Source: Hellea sp042093735 (GTDB lineage: Bacteria > Pseudomonadota > Alphaproteobacteria > Caulobacterales > Maricaulaceae). From it: a stretch of 64,000 bases of DNA. The notes beneath the pieces are model-generated. The model saw only the letters and a list, made by a program, of their open reading frames with translations. It made no database searches and was not told the origin of the DNA. A program made the translations under genes and the position numbers. Location: positions 1-64,000 of the forward strand of contig JBELEM010000008.1 in NCBI GenBank assembly GCA_042093735.1. The letters run 5' to 3'. Shown here piece by piece: positions 44,620 through 53,339 of the stretch (position 1 is its first letter; each line of letters starts with the position of its first letter).

Positions 44620-46983
44620 ATGGGAAGACAGCGCACCTCCAATAAAAAGGTATCTCAATATGATAGTAGATCCCTGGGATATAACGATGAAACCCCATCA
44701 AGGGGCTTTAAGGATCTTGTAGGGTCCGTTTTGTTACTTTTAGGGGGCGCTATTATTCTATCCGCCGTCACTTCATTTAGTGCTTTTGATACATCTAGTG
44801 ATACTGCTGGTATTGGCCCAATAAATAATTCTATGGGTTTAGTTGGCGCATATGCCTCCAATATTTTATTACAAACCTTTGGAACTAGTATTATTTTAGG
44901 GTCCATCCTTATAATATTTAGTGGAATGAAGTCTTTTTATTACCTAACTTTTAAGAAAGGGGCCTCAGAGGTAAATCATAAGTTTCTGATGTGGCTTGGT
45001 ATAATTGTTTTTTCTGCCCCCACCCTATCTGCGCTGCCAATACCTCATGATTGGCAATTAGCTACTGGTTTAGGTGGAATACTAGGTGATAAAATATATT
45101 TAAATTCTATAGCAGGTCTTAATAAGTTAAATGTCCCCTTACCTAGCCTTATTGTTACTCTAATAACATTTACAGCCACTTTACTTTTGTTGGTAAGGTT
45201 TTTAGAAATTGTTAAAAAAGATATGTTCGATATCTTGCATTCAGCTTTTTTGACCTGGTCTTACTTAAGAAGAGCTATATTGCACTTATCCAAAGTTATA
45301 AAGGGAGTTTCGGGAAAACATCAGGTATCAAGTACTGAAAGTGAAGCTGTTGAAAAAGTACAAAAGGTTAAAAAAGTTAAGGAAAAAATACCTAAAATAG
45401 CTAAATCAGAAACTCCTTTAGCAAAGCCAAAAATTAAAAAAAGAAAAACTTCATCAAATGAATTTTATTTTCCAGAAGGATCAGAATTTGTTTTACCTGG
45501 GTTAGACCTACTGAAAAACCCTCCTCCCAGATCAACAGTTCAGGATGAGGGTGCTCTTAGCAGGGCTTCAGATAAACTTCACAAAGTTATGGCAGATTAC
45601 GGTATAGAGGGAGATATGGGCGCTGTGCGGCCTGGGCCAGTTGTAACGCTATTTGAATTTGAACCTGCCCCTGGTGTTAAATCACAAAGAGTAATCAACC
45701 TGTCTGATGACATAGCTCGAAATATGTCAGCTCAATCAGCAAGAATCGCCGTTGTTCCAGGAAGAAATGCAATGGGCGTTGAAATGCCAAACAGAAGAAG
45801 AGAGACCGTATGGCTCAGAGATATGTTAAACTCTGAATTATTTAAAAATACCGATATGGGGCTACCATTAATTCTCGGTGAAGATATAGGTGGAGCACCT
45901 TTCATTACTGACCTTTCTAAAATGCCTCACCTTCTAATAGCAGGTACTACAGGCTCAGGTAAATCAGTTGGGGTTAACGCAATGATTCTTTCATTAATGT
46001 ACACCTTAACCCCTGATCAGTGTAAATTCATAATGATCGACCCTAAAATGCTCGAATTATCAGTTTATGACGGCGCACCCCACCTGTTAGCACCGGTTGT
46101 TACAGAGCCTAAAAAAGCTGTTGTTGCATTAAAATGGACAGTGAGAGAGATGGAAGATCGTTATCGAAAAATGTCTAAAATGGGCGTCAGAAATATGGCG
46201 GGCTATAACGAAAAGGTTGCAGAAGCTAAAGCCAAAGGCGAGTCAATGAGCCGAAAGGTAATGACAGGGTATAATAAAGAGACAGGAGATCCTGAATTTG
46301 AAACAGAAGAATTAAATTTTGAACCAATGCCATTCATTGTTGTAATTATTGATGAAATGGCTGACCTAATGATGGTAGCTAAAAAAGATATCGAGGGAAG
46401 CGTACAACGGTTGGCACAAATGGCGCGGGCCGCAGGCATCCACATGATAATGGCGACGCAAAGGCCGTCGGTCGATGTTATTACTGGTACAATTAAAGCA
46501 AATTTTCCTACTCGTATTTCTTTCAGGGTTGGGTCAAAAATTGACAGCAGGACCATTTTAGGTGAACAGGGTGCTGAACAATTATTAGGAAACGGAGATA
46601 TGTTATTTATGGGAACTGGCAGGCCAAGACGCCTCCATGGCCCTTTCGTTTCTGATGGTGAAGTTGAAAAAATAGCTAATTTTGTTAAGGCTCAAGGATC
46701 GCCGAGCTACACTGAAGATATTACAACTGAGCGTGAAGATATGGCTTCTGATTCCATAACAAATAATAGCGAAAATAGTGGAAACTCACTTTTTGATCAG
46801 GCAGTTGCTATCGTTTCAAGAGATAGGAAAGCCTCCACAAGCTATATTCAACGTAAACTTAGTATAGGTTATAACCGTGCTGCTGATTTAATAGAAAGAA
46901 TGGAAGCTGATGGTATGATCGGGCCAAGTGGTGCAGGGGGGAAAAGAGAAATATTCTTACCAGAATCTAATGAATCTTACTAA
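44620..46983 (+). CDS. ftsK: DNA translocase FtsK
   Basis: Septum-bound DNA pump that clears and positions chromosome termini at division. The 787 aa protein has about four N-terminal membrane helices (to about residue 195), a short charged linker (about 215-290, rich in Lys), the alpha domain, the RecA-like motor with Walker A GTTGSGKSVGVN near residue 443 and VIIDEMADLM as Walker B, and a C-terminal gamma winged helix (LFDQAVAIVSRDRKAS, then SIGYNRAADLIERME) that reads KOPS sequences. The linker is short for an FtsK, typical of the SpoIIIE-like length. Confidence 0.95.
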   Translation: MGRQRTSNKKVSQYDSRSLGYNDETPSRGFKDLVGSVLLLLGGAIILSAVTSFSAFDTSSDTAGIGPINNSMGLVGAYASNILLQTFGTSIILGSILIIFSGMKSFYYLTFKKGASEVNHKFLMWLGIIVFSAPTLSALPIPHDWQLATGLGGILGDKIYLNSIAGLNKLNVPLPSLIVTLITFTATLLLLVRFLEIVKKDMFDILHSAFLTWSYLRRAILHLSKVIKGVSGKHQVSSTESEAVEKVQKVKKVKEKIPKIAKSETPLAKPKIKKRKTSSNEFYFPEGSEFVLPGLDLLKNPPPRSTVQDEGALSRASDKLHKVMADYGIEGDMGAVRPGPVVTLFEFEPAPGVKSQRVINLSDDIARNMSAQSARIAVVPGRNAMGVEMPNRRRETVWLRDMLNSELFKNTDMGLPLILGEDIGGAPFITDLSKMPHLLIAGTTGSGKSVGVNAMILSLMYTLTPDQCKFIMIDPKMLELSVYDGAPHLLAPVVTEPKKAVVALKWTVREMEDRYRKMSKMGVRNMAGYNEKVAEAKAKGESMSRKVMTGYNKETGDPEFETEELNFEPMPFIVVIIDEMADLMMVAKKDIEGSVQRLAQMARAAGIHMIMATQRPSVDVITGTIKANFPTRISFRVGSKIDSRTILGEQGAEQLLGNGDMLFMGTGRPRRLHGPFVSDGEVEKIANFVKAQGSPSYTEDITTEREDMASDSITNNSENSGNSLFDQAVAIVSRDRKASTSYIQRKLSIGYNRAADLIERMEADGMIGPSGAGGKREIFLPESNESY

Positions 46984-46994
46984 AATTTACTCTA

Positions 46995-47732
46995 CTAACG
47001 TTTCCAAGTGAAAGAAATAGCTGCTGCATCTTCCTTAAAATTAAAGTCATCAGATGAGCCTTCGCGGTGAGAAACTGATAAAGACACATCGGCATCACCC
47101 ATCCTGTAGCCTAAGCCTGCCTGAGCATCGCCGACTAGAATCTGATCTTGCATATGATACCGCCCAGCAGTCAACCGTCCTAAACTATTGGGAGAATAAC
47201 TCACAGCTTCAGCATCCGCACCCGCGAAAAAATACCAAGTATTTTTGTCAAATTTTGATCCTTTTCCTGAGTCCTCACCTATTTCGACTACAGCTCCTAG
47301 TATGGCAGAAGAGCTATCATTATCGAACCTGAGAGCTGCTCTAGGTGTTAATGTAAGATTAAGTCCTTTTTGATTTCTACTTTTAAATGCCCGTGCATAT
47401 CCAATATCCAATCTCTCATTACGGGTAACACAATTTTTATCGCCAGAAAGGCATGAATTACCATAATCGCCAAAATCAAATAGTTTTACACCTTTATTAT
47501 CCCGAAAAAAGTCTATTGAATTCGTGGCAAAACTTTGAGTTCCTGAGGTATTTACATTTAATGATAAACCACTAGTGGGGGTATCTACTTTTGAAATAGT
47601 AATAATATCCTTATTATCTTGACCAAAAGCAGGGTTGGCTAGCATTAGAACAGTTGCTGCGCCTATGAGTAGTTCAGTTAAAGGCTTTTTTGCTCTACTG
47701 ATTCCTCGAGTATGTCTAATTTCTAAAGACAT
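46995..47732 (-). CDS. Predicted outer-membrane beta-barrel protein (LpxR-like?)
   Basis: A 245 aa protein with a long basic N-terminus and a signal peptide (LLIGAATVLMLANPAFGQ). The rest alternates polar and hydrophobic residues in strand-like blocks (LNLTLTPRAALRF, AILGAVVEIGE, WYFFAGADAEAVSY, VSLSVSHREGS, ending AAISFTWKR), as in outer-membrane barrels. The AGADAEA segment reminds me of LpxR/DUF2219-type proteins, but I cannot confirm this. It stands alone and converges on ftsK with an 11-base gap. Confidence 0.55.
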   Translation of the reverse strand: MSLEIRHTRGISRAKKPLTELLIGAATVLMLANPAFGQDNKDIITISKVDTPTSGLSLNVNTSGTQSFATNSIDFFRDNKGVKLFDFGDYGNSCLSGDKNCVTRNERLDIGYARAFKSRNQKGLNLTLTPRAALRFDNDSSSAILGAVVEIGEDSGKGSKFDKNTWYFFAGADAEAVSYSPNSLGRLTAGRYHMQDQILVGDAQAGLGYRMGDADVSLSVSHREGSSDDFNFKEDAAAISFTWKR

Positions 47733-47920
47733 TTATACTACGTTTTCCTCATAAATCTAAAGTGTGTTCTAGTATCTAAATTTCATCTTAACACAGAACT
47801 TATAAGATAGTCCTCATAAAAATCAGTTTATTTAATTAATTTTTAGTAAAGTTGCAAAAATGTTCATTTCACAGGGAGAGTGACGTAAAAAATCAACATA
47901 ATTTTAGTTATCTAACTTAA

Positions 47921-48556
47921 TTATATTACCAACTTAACGTTTTTAGCGATAAAATAGAAATGAATAAAGGCCCCTACAATAACAAAACAATGCCAAAGAG
48001 CGTGATTAAATGGGATGCGTTTATTAATATAAAAAACAACACCTGCACTATAGGCTACCCCTCCAGCTAATATTAAGGAAATTCCAGAAAAACCTAAATT
48101 TTGGAATATTTTATTTATTAATAAAACACTCAGCCAACCCATTGCTAAGTAAAATCCGATTGATATTTTTTTAAACCGTCCAATAAAAAAAATCTTAAAG
48201 ACTATACCCACTGCAGCCATGATCCATACTGTTAATAAAATGAGCCTAGATATGGTTCCCGGAATAACAATAGTTAATATAGGAGTATAAGTACCCGCAA
48301 TCAGCAAGTAAATTGAACAATGGTCTAACTGTTTTAAAATCTGTTTTATTAAAGGGTTAATTACTGCGTGATATAAAGTTGACGATAAAAACATTAACAT
48401 CAAACTCAAACCATAAATAATAATAGATGCTTTTTGACTTATACTAAGTTCTAATGGCATCACTCCAATAAGATAAAAAAAGGCCAGTAAAGATACAATA
48501 AAAGCTAGTCCATGCGTGACGACATTAGCAAATTCTTCTGAACTTGAATACGTCAT
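47921..48556 (-). CDS. Hemolysin III family (PAQR/YqfA-like) membrane protein
   Basis: Seven-helix membrane protein, 211 aa, of the HlyIII/PAQR superfamily. The signature residues are visible: EEFANVVTHG near the N-terminus, SSTLYHAV, DHCSIYLLIAGTYTP and the C-terminal HALWHCFVIVGAFIHF, which together form the zinc-hydrolase-like site of PAQR proteins. The function in bacteria is unsettled despite the hemolysin name. It starts 55 bases downstream of nrdA on the same strand, where nrdB would often be. Confidence 0.88.
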   Translation of the reverse strand: MTYSSSEEFANVVTHGLAFIVSLLAFFYLIGVMPLELSISQKASIIIYGLSLMLMFLSSTLYHAVINPLIKQILKQLDHCSIYLLIAGTYTPILTIVIPGTISRLILLTVWIMAAVGIVFKIFFIGRFKKISIGFYLAMGWLSVLLINKIFQNLGFSGISLILAGGVAYSAGVVFYINKRIPFNHALWHCFVIVGAFIHFYFIAKNVKLVI

Positions 48557-48611
48557 GATGTCATCCTCAAGTATTTAAACTTTTCAGATCTCAAATTGTA
48601 AAAAGTTTTGG

Positions 48612-50519
48612 CTATTGACAGGCTAAACACTCTTCATAGTCTGTTGGAGCGGCAGCTTCCATGGCTTTTTCCATTTCAGTTTTATCTTCAGTTCCTGCGA
48701 ACGATGCACGCTGTACTGATTTAGAACGGCAATAATAGAGTGATTTAACACCTTTTTCCCATGCTTGCCAATGCAGCATATGTAAATCCCACTTATCAAC
48801 ATCTCCTGGTAGAAATATATTTAAACTCTGAGCTTGGCAAATATATGGAGCCCTATCAGCTGCGTGCTCAATAACCCACCTTTGGTCTATTTCAAAGGCG
48901 GTTTTAAAAGTGGCTTTTTCGTGTTCATCAAGCTCATCAAGTGTTTGAACAGACCCCTCATTTTCAAGAATTGTTCCCCATATTTCGTCCGTATTTAACC
49001 CTTTTTTCTCTAATAAGTCCTCTAATAAGCGGTTTTTAACAGTAAACGAACCTGATAATGTTTTATGAGTATAAATATTAGCTGGGATTGGCTCGATACC
49101 GGCTGATGTTCCCCCGCATATTATAGAAATAGATGCGGTAGGAGCTACAGCCATTTTATGAGAAAATCTTGCTTTAACTCCAGCTTCCGCTGCATCAGGA
49201 CAAGAACCCCGTTCATCGGCTAATACTATAGAAGCAGCATCAGCTCCCCGCCTTATGTGTCTAAACAAACGATTGTTAAAAGACTTAGCCATAGCGCTTT
49301 CAAAAGGTATACTCTTGCTTTGAAGCAATGAATGGAAACCCATCAAGCCTAACCCAACGGAGCGCTCACGAGCAGCGGAATATTTAGCATCACTCATTGA
49401 GTCAGGCGCATTATCGATAAAATCTTGAAGCACATTATCAAGAAAACGCATTATATCCTCGATAAATCCCTCTTCATTTTTCCATTCGTCATATTTCTCG
49501 GCGTTAATGGATGACAGACAACAGACAGCCGTCCGCTGTTTTCCATATTTATCTTTTCCAGTTGGAAGCATAATTTCTGCGCATAAATTTGACTGCTGAA
49601 CTCGTAAGCCCTGGTCTTTCTGATGTTTAGCTAGAGCTTCATTAACTGTGTCAGAAAATATCATATAAGGCTCACCAGTCTGCAAACGCATCTCCAGTAT
49701 TTTTTGCCATAATTTACGTGCAGATATTTCTTTTATTACCTCGCCTGTATGAGGGCTTTTCAATTCATATTCTTTTCCATCTCTAACAGCTTCCATAAAA
49801 TCGTCAGTTATATTGAGACCGTGATGAAGATTTAAGGACTTACGATTAAAATCTCCTGAAGGCTTGCGTATCTCTAGAAACTCTTCGATTTCTGGGTGGT
49901 GTATATCTAAATAAACAGCAGCGGATCCACGCCGGAGTGAACCTTGAGAAATCGCCAATGTCAAAGAGTCCATCACACGTATAAAAGGAATAATTCCAGA
50001 TGTTTTACCAGCCCTTCCTATTCTTTCTCCGATCGATCTTACATTACCCCAATAAGTACCTATCCCGCCACCATTTGAGGCTAGCCACACATTTTCAGTC
50101 CAAGCACCGACAATAGAGTCTAAGCTATCATCAACAGCATTTAAAAAACATGATATAGGCAGACCCCTTTCTGCACCCCCATTAGACAATACAGGCGTGG
50201 CGGGCATAAACCACAGTTTAGACATATAGTCATAAAGACGCTGAGCATGAGCGTTGTCATCAGCATAAGCCTCGGAGACACGCGCGAACATTCCTTGGTA
50301 ATTTTCTTCTGGAAGTAAATATCTATCAACTAATGTTTTTTTACCGAAATCAGTAAGTAGCTCATCCCGTGAACGATTCTGCTTTACAGAGTTAACCTTA
50401 CGCTCATTAACCACAGATTCTTTTTTTGATGATAGCTTTACACTTGCCGCTTGACCTTCTTGTGTTATTTCTTCTTCTGTTTCTGGTGCTAAGAACGCAT
50501 TCATTGAACTCTCCGACAT
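48612..50519 (-). CDS. nrdA: Ribonucleoside-diphosphate reductase alpha subunit, class I
   Basis: Large subunit of class I RNR, 635 aa. Active-site Cys124 (PISCFLN), Asn311/Cys313/Glu315 (SNLCAEIMLP) and Cys333 or Cys334 (AVCCLSSIN) match the catalytic set; the C-terminal redox pair is Cys631/Cys634 (ECLACQ). The first 60 residues are polar and low-complexity and do not form an ATP-cone, so the usual overall-activity switch is missing. No nrdB lies downstream (a hemolysin III gene does) or anywhere in the window. An NrdR-box-like site lies about 146 bp upstream. Confidence 0.93.
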   Translation of the reverse strand: MSESSMNAFLAPETEEEITQEGQAASVKLSSKKESVVNERKVNSVKQNRSRDELLTDFGKKTLVDRYLLPEENYQGMFARVSEAYADDNAHAQRLYDYMSKLWFMPATPVLSNGGAERGLPISCFLNAVDDSLDSIVGAWTENVWLASNGGGIGTYWGNVRSIGERIGRAGKTSGIIPFIRVMDSLTLAISQGSLRRGSAAVYLDIHHPEIEEFLEIRKPSGDFNRKSLNLHHGLNITDDFMEAVRDGKEYELKSPHTGEVIKEISARKLWQKILEMRLQTGEPYMIFSDTVNEALAKHQKDQGLRVQQSNLCAEIMLPTGKDKYGKQRTAVCCLSSINAEKYDEWKNEEGFIEDIMRFLDNVLQDFIDNAPDSMSDAKYSAARERSVGLGLMGFHSLLQSKSIPFESAMAKSFNNRLFRHIRRGADAASIVLADERGSCPDAAEAGVKARFSHKMAVAPTASISIICGGTSAGIEPIPANIYTHKTLSGSFTVKNRLLEDLLEKKGLNTDEIWGTILENEGSVQTLDELDEHEKATFKTAFEIDQRWVIEHAADRAPYICQAQSLNIFLPGDVDKWDLHMLHWQAWEKGVKSLYYCRSKSVQRASFAGTEDKTEMEKAMEAAAPTDYEECLACQ

Positions 50520-50590
50520 TTATCTCCCCTTTTACTACCAGTTGCGACCAATTTGGATTGCAACGCTACTAATTTAACACCCACATCTAG

Positions 50591-50615
50591 TTAATATGCC
50601 AAACTATGGCATTAA
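50591..50615. repeat. Inverted repeat in the nrdA leader
   Basis: TGCCA and TGGCA arms with flanking TTAAT/TTAA extend into a dyad of about 10 paired bases per side around an AACTA centre, 75-100 bp before the nrdA start. It may be an operator or an mRNA hairpin. Confidence 0.45.
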
Positions 50616-50665
50616 GCTAAACATTTTCTAAATGGAAATCCTCGAGTTTTACTCAAAGTGTTTCT

Positions 50666-50681
50666 TCACTACATATAGTGT
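50666..50681 (-). promoter_or_regulatory. NrdR box
   Basis: TCACTACATATAGTGT matches the NrdR consensus ACACWATATATWGTGT at 14 of 16 positions, with inverted CACTA/TAGTG arms. It lies about 146 bp upstream of the nrdA start. NrdR represses RNR genes when dATP is high. A degenerate second half-site (CAAAGTGT, ending at 50661) lies about 20 bp closer to nrdA. Confidence 0.65.
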
Positions 50682-50876
50682 CGATTTACTTCCACCCGTC
50701 AATACCTAGTATGATAAAAAAGGAAATTTTTAGTTAACAGAGTACAGAATTTTATAAAATAACTGTGAATTTTTTGTGACGCCTCCGAAATGAAGTAAAT
50801 AATTATTTTCTTGAAGTAAAAATTTAATTGCTGTCGCTTTAATAAAGAATCAAATCTTATCTGGGTGATAGATAAA

Positions 50877-51341
50877 TTAAGTTACTAAGAGTTTAGTCAT
50901 AATCCATTGACACACTTTAATTTGGCTTCTCCAATACCCACTGAATTTAGGTAATTCATCTTCAACATATTCTTTTTTTCGATGATAGAATATATGGCCA
51001 AGCGGTTTAGGTAATGAACTTTTATCCAGTATGTTATCAGCATTTATAAAAGCCAATCTCAATCCAGGAATAGCCCTGAAAAATCCCGCAACAGGTTTTT
51101 TGCACTGCTCGCATATCCCTCGGTCTAATGCCGGAGGTTTTCTATATTTTTTAAATTGAACTCCGTTTTGTTTTAGCACAACGTTTTTGGACTTTATTAC
51201 GACTACATCGTTGTACGCAGAATTATAAAGTTTTTGGCAAATCTCACAGTGACAATAGAACCTTACGAAGGGAAGCTTCTTAAGATAAAATTTCGTGCTA
51301 CCGCATGGGCACTCACAGAGAATATTTTTTGCTTTCTGCAT
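50877..51341 (-). CDS. GFA-domain (CENP-V-like) zinc protein
   Basis: A 154 aa protein resembling the glutathione-dependent formaldehyde-activating (GFA) domain. Cysteines are in the expected pattern: CECPCGS at the N-terminus, YCHCEICQKL, then GICEQCKKPV. These bind structural and catalytic zinc in the family. The C-terminal part (GHIFYHRKKEYVEDELPKF) is ordinary for GFA proteins. Function in this cell is unknown; many members do not act on formaldehyde. ATG at 51341 is preferred (GGAAG before it) over GTG 51365. Confidence 0.7.
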   Translation of the reverse strand: MQKAKNILCECPCGSTKFYLKKLPFVRFYCHCEICQKLYNSAYNDVVVIKSKNVVLKQNGVQFKKYRKPPALDRGICEQCKKPVAGFFRAIPGLRLAFINADNILDKSSLPKPLGHIFYHRKKEYVEDELPKFSGYWRSQIKVCQWIMTKLLVT

Positions 51342-51466
51342 AATTACTTCCAATTTTTTCTTCACCTTACAGCGCTCATGAGCCTTTTAACAATAAGAAA
51401 AAGGTGATAAGTATTACAGCCAAAGGGTAGCATAGTAGTAACACTCTTCAGCAAGCTGGATAAAAA

Positions 51467-52567
51467 ATGAAAATAATCATAGTCACAGATGCTTGGAAAC
51501 CTCAAATGAACGGCGTTGTTCGGACGCTAGAAATGACAATAAAATCCTTAAGAAAATCTGGACATATAATTGAAGTAATATCTCCCTCTGATGGTTACTG
51601 GACTATACCTCTACCAACCTATCCAGATATAAAACTGGCACCCTTCGCCAAGTCTGATATGAAAAAACGGATACTAGCCTTTCAGCCAGATGCTATACAC
51701 ATAGCTACTGAAGGGCCGCTAGGTTTATCTGCTAGGTCACTCTGTATCAAATGGGGGAAACCGTTTACAACCAGTTATCACACAAAGTTTCCAGAGTATA
51801 TTAAGGCTAGGTTTCCGTTTATCCCAATAAGCTTGAGTTATAAATTTATACGTAGTTTTCATAACTCTGGGGGACGTACTATGGTCACTACTGAGTCTAT
51901 GGTAAATTTTCTCCAAGAAAAGAAGTTTAATAACCTTTCTGCTTGGGCACGCGGTGTAGATATATCTCAATTTCATCCAGATAAACGATTTAAGCCGAAA
52001 GACGTTTATGAGGGCATTAAAAGACCTATATTTGTGAACATTGGACGAGTCGCCGTAGAAAAAAATATAGAGGCATTTTTGAAAATTGATCTCCCAGGCT
52101 CTAAAGTGGTGGTGGGTGATGGACCTCAACTGAACTACCTTAAAGAAAAATATCCAGAGGCCCATTTTTTAGGCGCTAAATTTGGTGACGAATTATCGAG
52201 ACATTTTGCAGATGCAGATGTTTTTGTTTTTCCTTCAAAAACTGATACTTTTGGTTTGGTGATAATCGAATCAATGGCAACAGGGACGCCGGTAGCAGCA
52301 TATCCTGTAACGGGGCCGGTGGATATTATTCCAAATAGCAAAGCTGGTAGTATTAATGAAGACTTAAGAGTTGCTTGTATTTCATGTTTAGAACTTGATC
52401 GAAACGATGCTGTTACTCATGCTGAAAAATTTAGTTGGGATGCAGTGAGTGAGGTTTTCTATAATTACTTAACTCCAAACTATAAACCTAAACATCAAAA
52501 ACATATGTTTCTGATAAGTTATGTTTTGAAACTAATATTATTTCCGTACAATTTATTAAAAAAGTAA
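51467..52567 (+). CDS. Glycosyltransferase family 4
   Basis: GT-B-fold glycosyltransferase, 366 aa. It starts with IIIVTDAWKPQMNGVVRTLE, then YHTKFPEYIKARFP, GRVAVEKNIEAFL and the C-terminal donor site DTFGLVIIESMATGTPVAAYPVTGP. This sequence type covers alpha-mannosyl- and glycolipid-forming enzymes (MgtA/GumH-like; in marine Alphaproteobacteria Agt enzymes make glycolipids under phosphate stress). No PlcP-type phospholipase gene is beside it, so that role is only a suggestion. It is divergent from the GFA-like gene. Confidence 0.82.
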   Translation: MKIIIVTDAWKPQMNGVVRTLEMTIKSLRKSGHIIEVISPSDGYWTIPLPTYPDIKLAPFAKSDMKKRILAFQPDAIHIATEGPLGLSARSLCIKWGKPFTTSYHTKFPEYIKARFPFIPISLSYKFIRSFHNSGGRTMVTTESMVNFLQEKKFNNLSAWARGVDISQFHPDKRFKPKDVYEGIKRPIFVNIGRVAVEKNIEAFLKIDLPGSKVVVGDGPQLNYLKEKYPEAHFLGAKFGDELSRHFADADVFVFPSKTDTFGLVIIESMATGTPVAAYPVTGPVDIIPNSKAGSINEDLRVACISCLELDRNDAVTHAEKFSWDAVSEVFYNYLTPNYKPKHQKHMFLISYVLKLILFPYNLLKK

Positions 52568-52633
52568 TTTACAACATCGAAGAGTTTAATTGCCTACCTT
52601 GAAAAGGTATTCTTTAAAATATAAGAAGCCACT

Positions 52634-53263
52634 ATGTTAGAATTAGAATTATTTTTATCCGCATTTGCAGTTCTATTTGTTATTATAGACCCGCCTGGAT
52701 GTGCACCTATTTTTGCAACACTTACAAGAGGCACATCACGCAAACATCAAGTAGAGATGGCTTTTAAGTCAGTATTTATAGCCGCAATTATATTGTCAGG
52801 TTTTGCTTATGCCGGTGAATTTATATTCGCAAAACTAGGTATCAGCTTGGATTCCTTGAGAATCGCAGGCGGTATAATGCTATTTATTATTGGCTTGAAT
52901 ATGGTCTTTGAAAAGCGAACAGAAAAAAGAAAAGATAGAGCAGAAGAGGTTCTTGAAACTACTCAAGACCCTGAAGATATCTCAGTTTTTCCAATGGGGA
53001 TCCCCATGATAGCAGGTCCAGGAACAATGGCATCTCTATTAATTTTAATGGGCCGGGCAAACAATTGGCAACAGGAGTTAACTATTATGATTGCACTTGC
53101 TAGCGTACTTTTAATTAGCTTAATTGCTTTTTTAATTTCGGGGCCGCTAATAAGATTAATGGGGGAAACTTTTACAAATATCCTTACCCGTGTCTTGGGT
53201 GTTCTTCTGGCAACCTTAGCTGCACAATTTGTTCTTGATGGAATTAAAGGTGCTCTTTTCTAA
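52634..53263 (+). CDS. MarC family integral membrane protein
   Basis: Six-helix inner-membrane protein of the MarC/UPF0056 family, 209 aa. FVIIDPPGCAPIFATLTRG in the first helix pair, GGIMLFIIGLNMVF, and FPMGIPMIAGPGTMASLLILMG are the conserved blocks. The function is not established; the old link to multiple antibiotic resistance has been withdrawn. It lies 66 bp after the GT4 gene and converges on rpsP. Confidence 0.9.
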   Translation: MLELELFLSAFAVLFVIIDPPGCAPIFATLTRGTSRKHQVEMAFKSVFIAAIILSGFAYAGEFIFAKLGISLDSLRIAGGIMLFIIGLNMVFEKRTEKRKDRAEEVLETTQDPEDISVFPMGIPMIAGPGTMASLLILMGRANNWQQELTIMIALASVLLISLIAFLISGPLIRLMGETFTNILTRVLGVLLATLAAQFVLDGIKGALF

Positions 53264-53269
53264 TTCAAA

Positions 53270-53309
53270 TAAAAAAAATAAAAAAACCGAGGCGCATAAC
53301 ACCTCGGTT
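53270..53309 (-). terminator. Rho-independent terminator after rpsP
   Basis: AACCGAGG (53285-53292) pairs with CCTCGGTT (53302-53309). Read on the minus strand, seven Ts and further T-runs follow. In the plus direction the stem is followed by As, so it serves rpsP rather than marC. Confidence 0.88.
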
Positions 53310-53339
53310 AAAAAACTAACTAGAATATAAAAGCCACTC

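Larger units (their letters stand above)
50520..50876. other. Regulatory gap upstream of nrdA
   Basis: About 357 bp without a gene. It holds the nrdA leader (minus strand), a dyad TTAAT/ATGCCA-TGGCAT/TTAA at 50591-50615, and an NrdR-box-like site at 50666-50681. The rest, up to the GFA-like gene, is A/T-rich with nothing else I can recognise. Confidence 0.5.

Noticed and set aside
53216..53339. C-terminal extension of S16 beyond the repeat
   Set aside because: It results from reading through the N gap in the wrong phase; in the repeat frame a stop lies at 53340.
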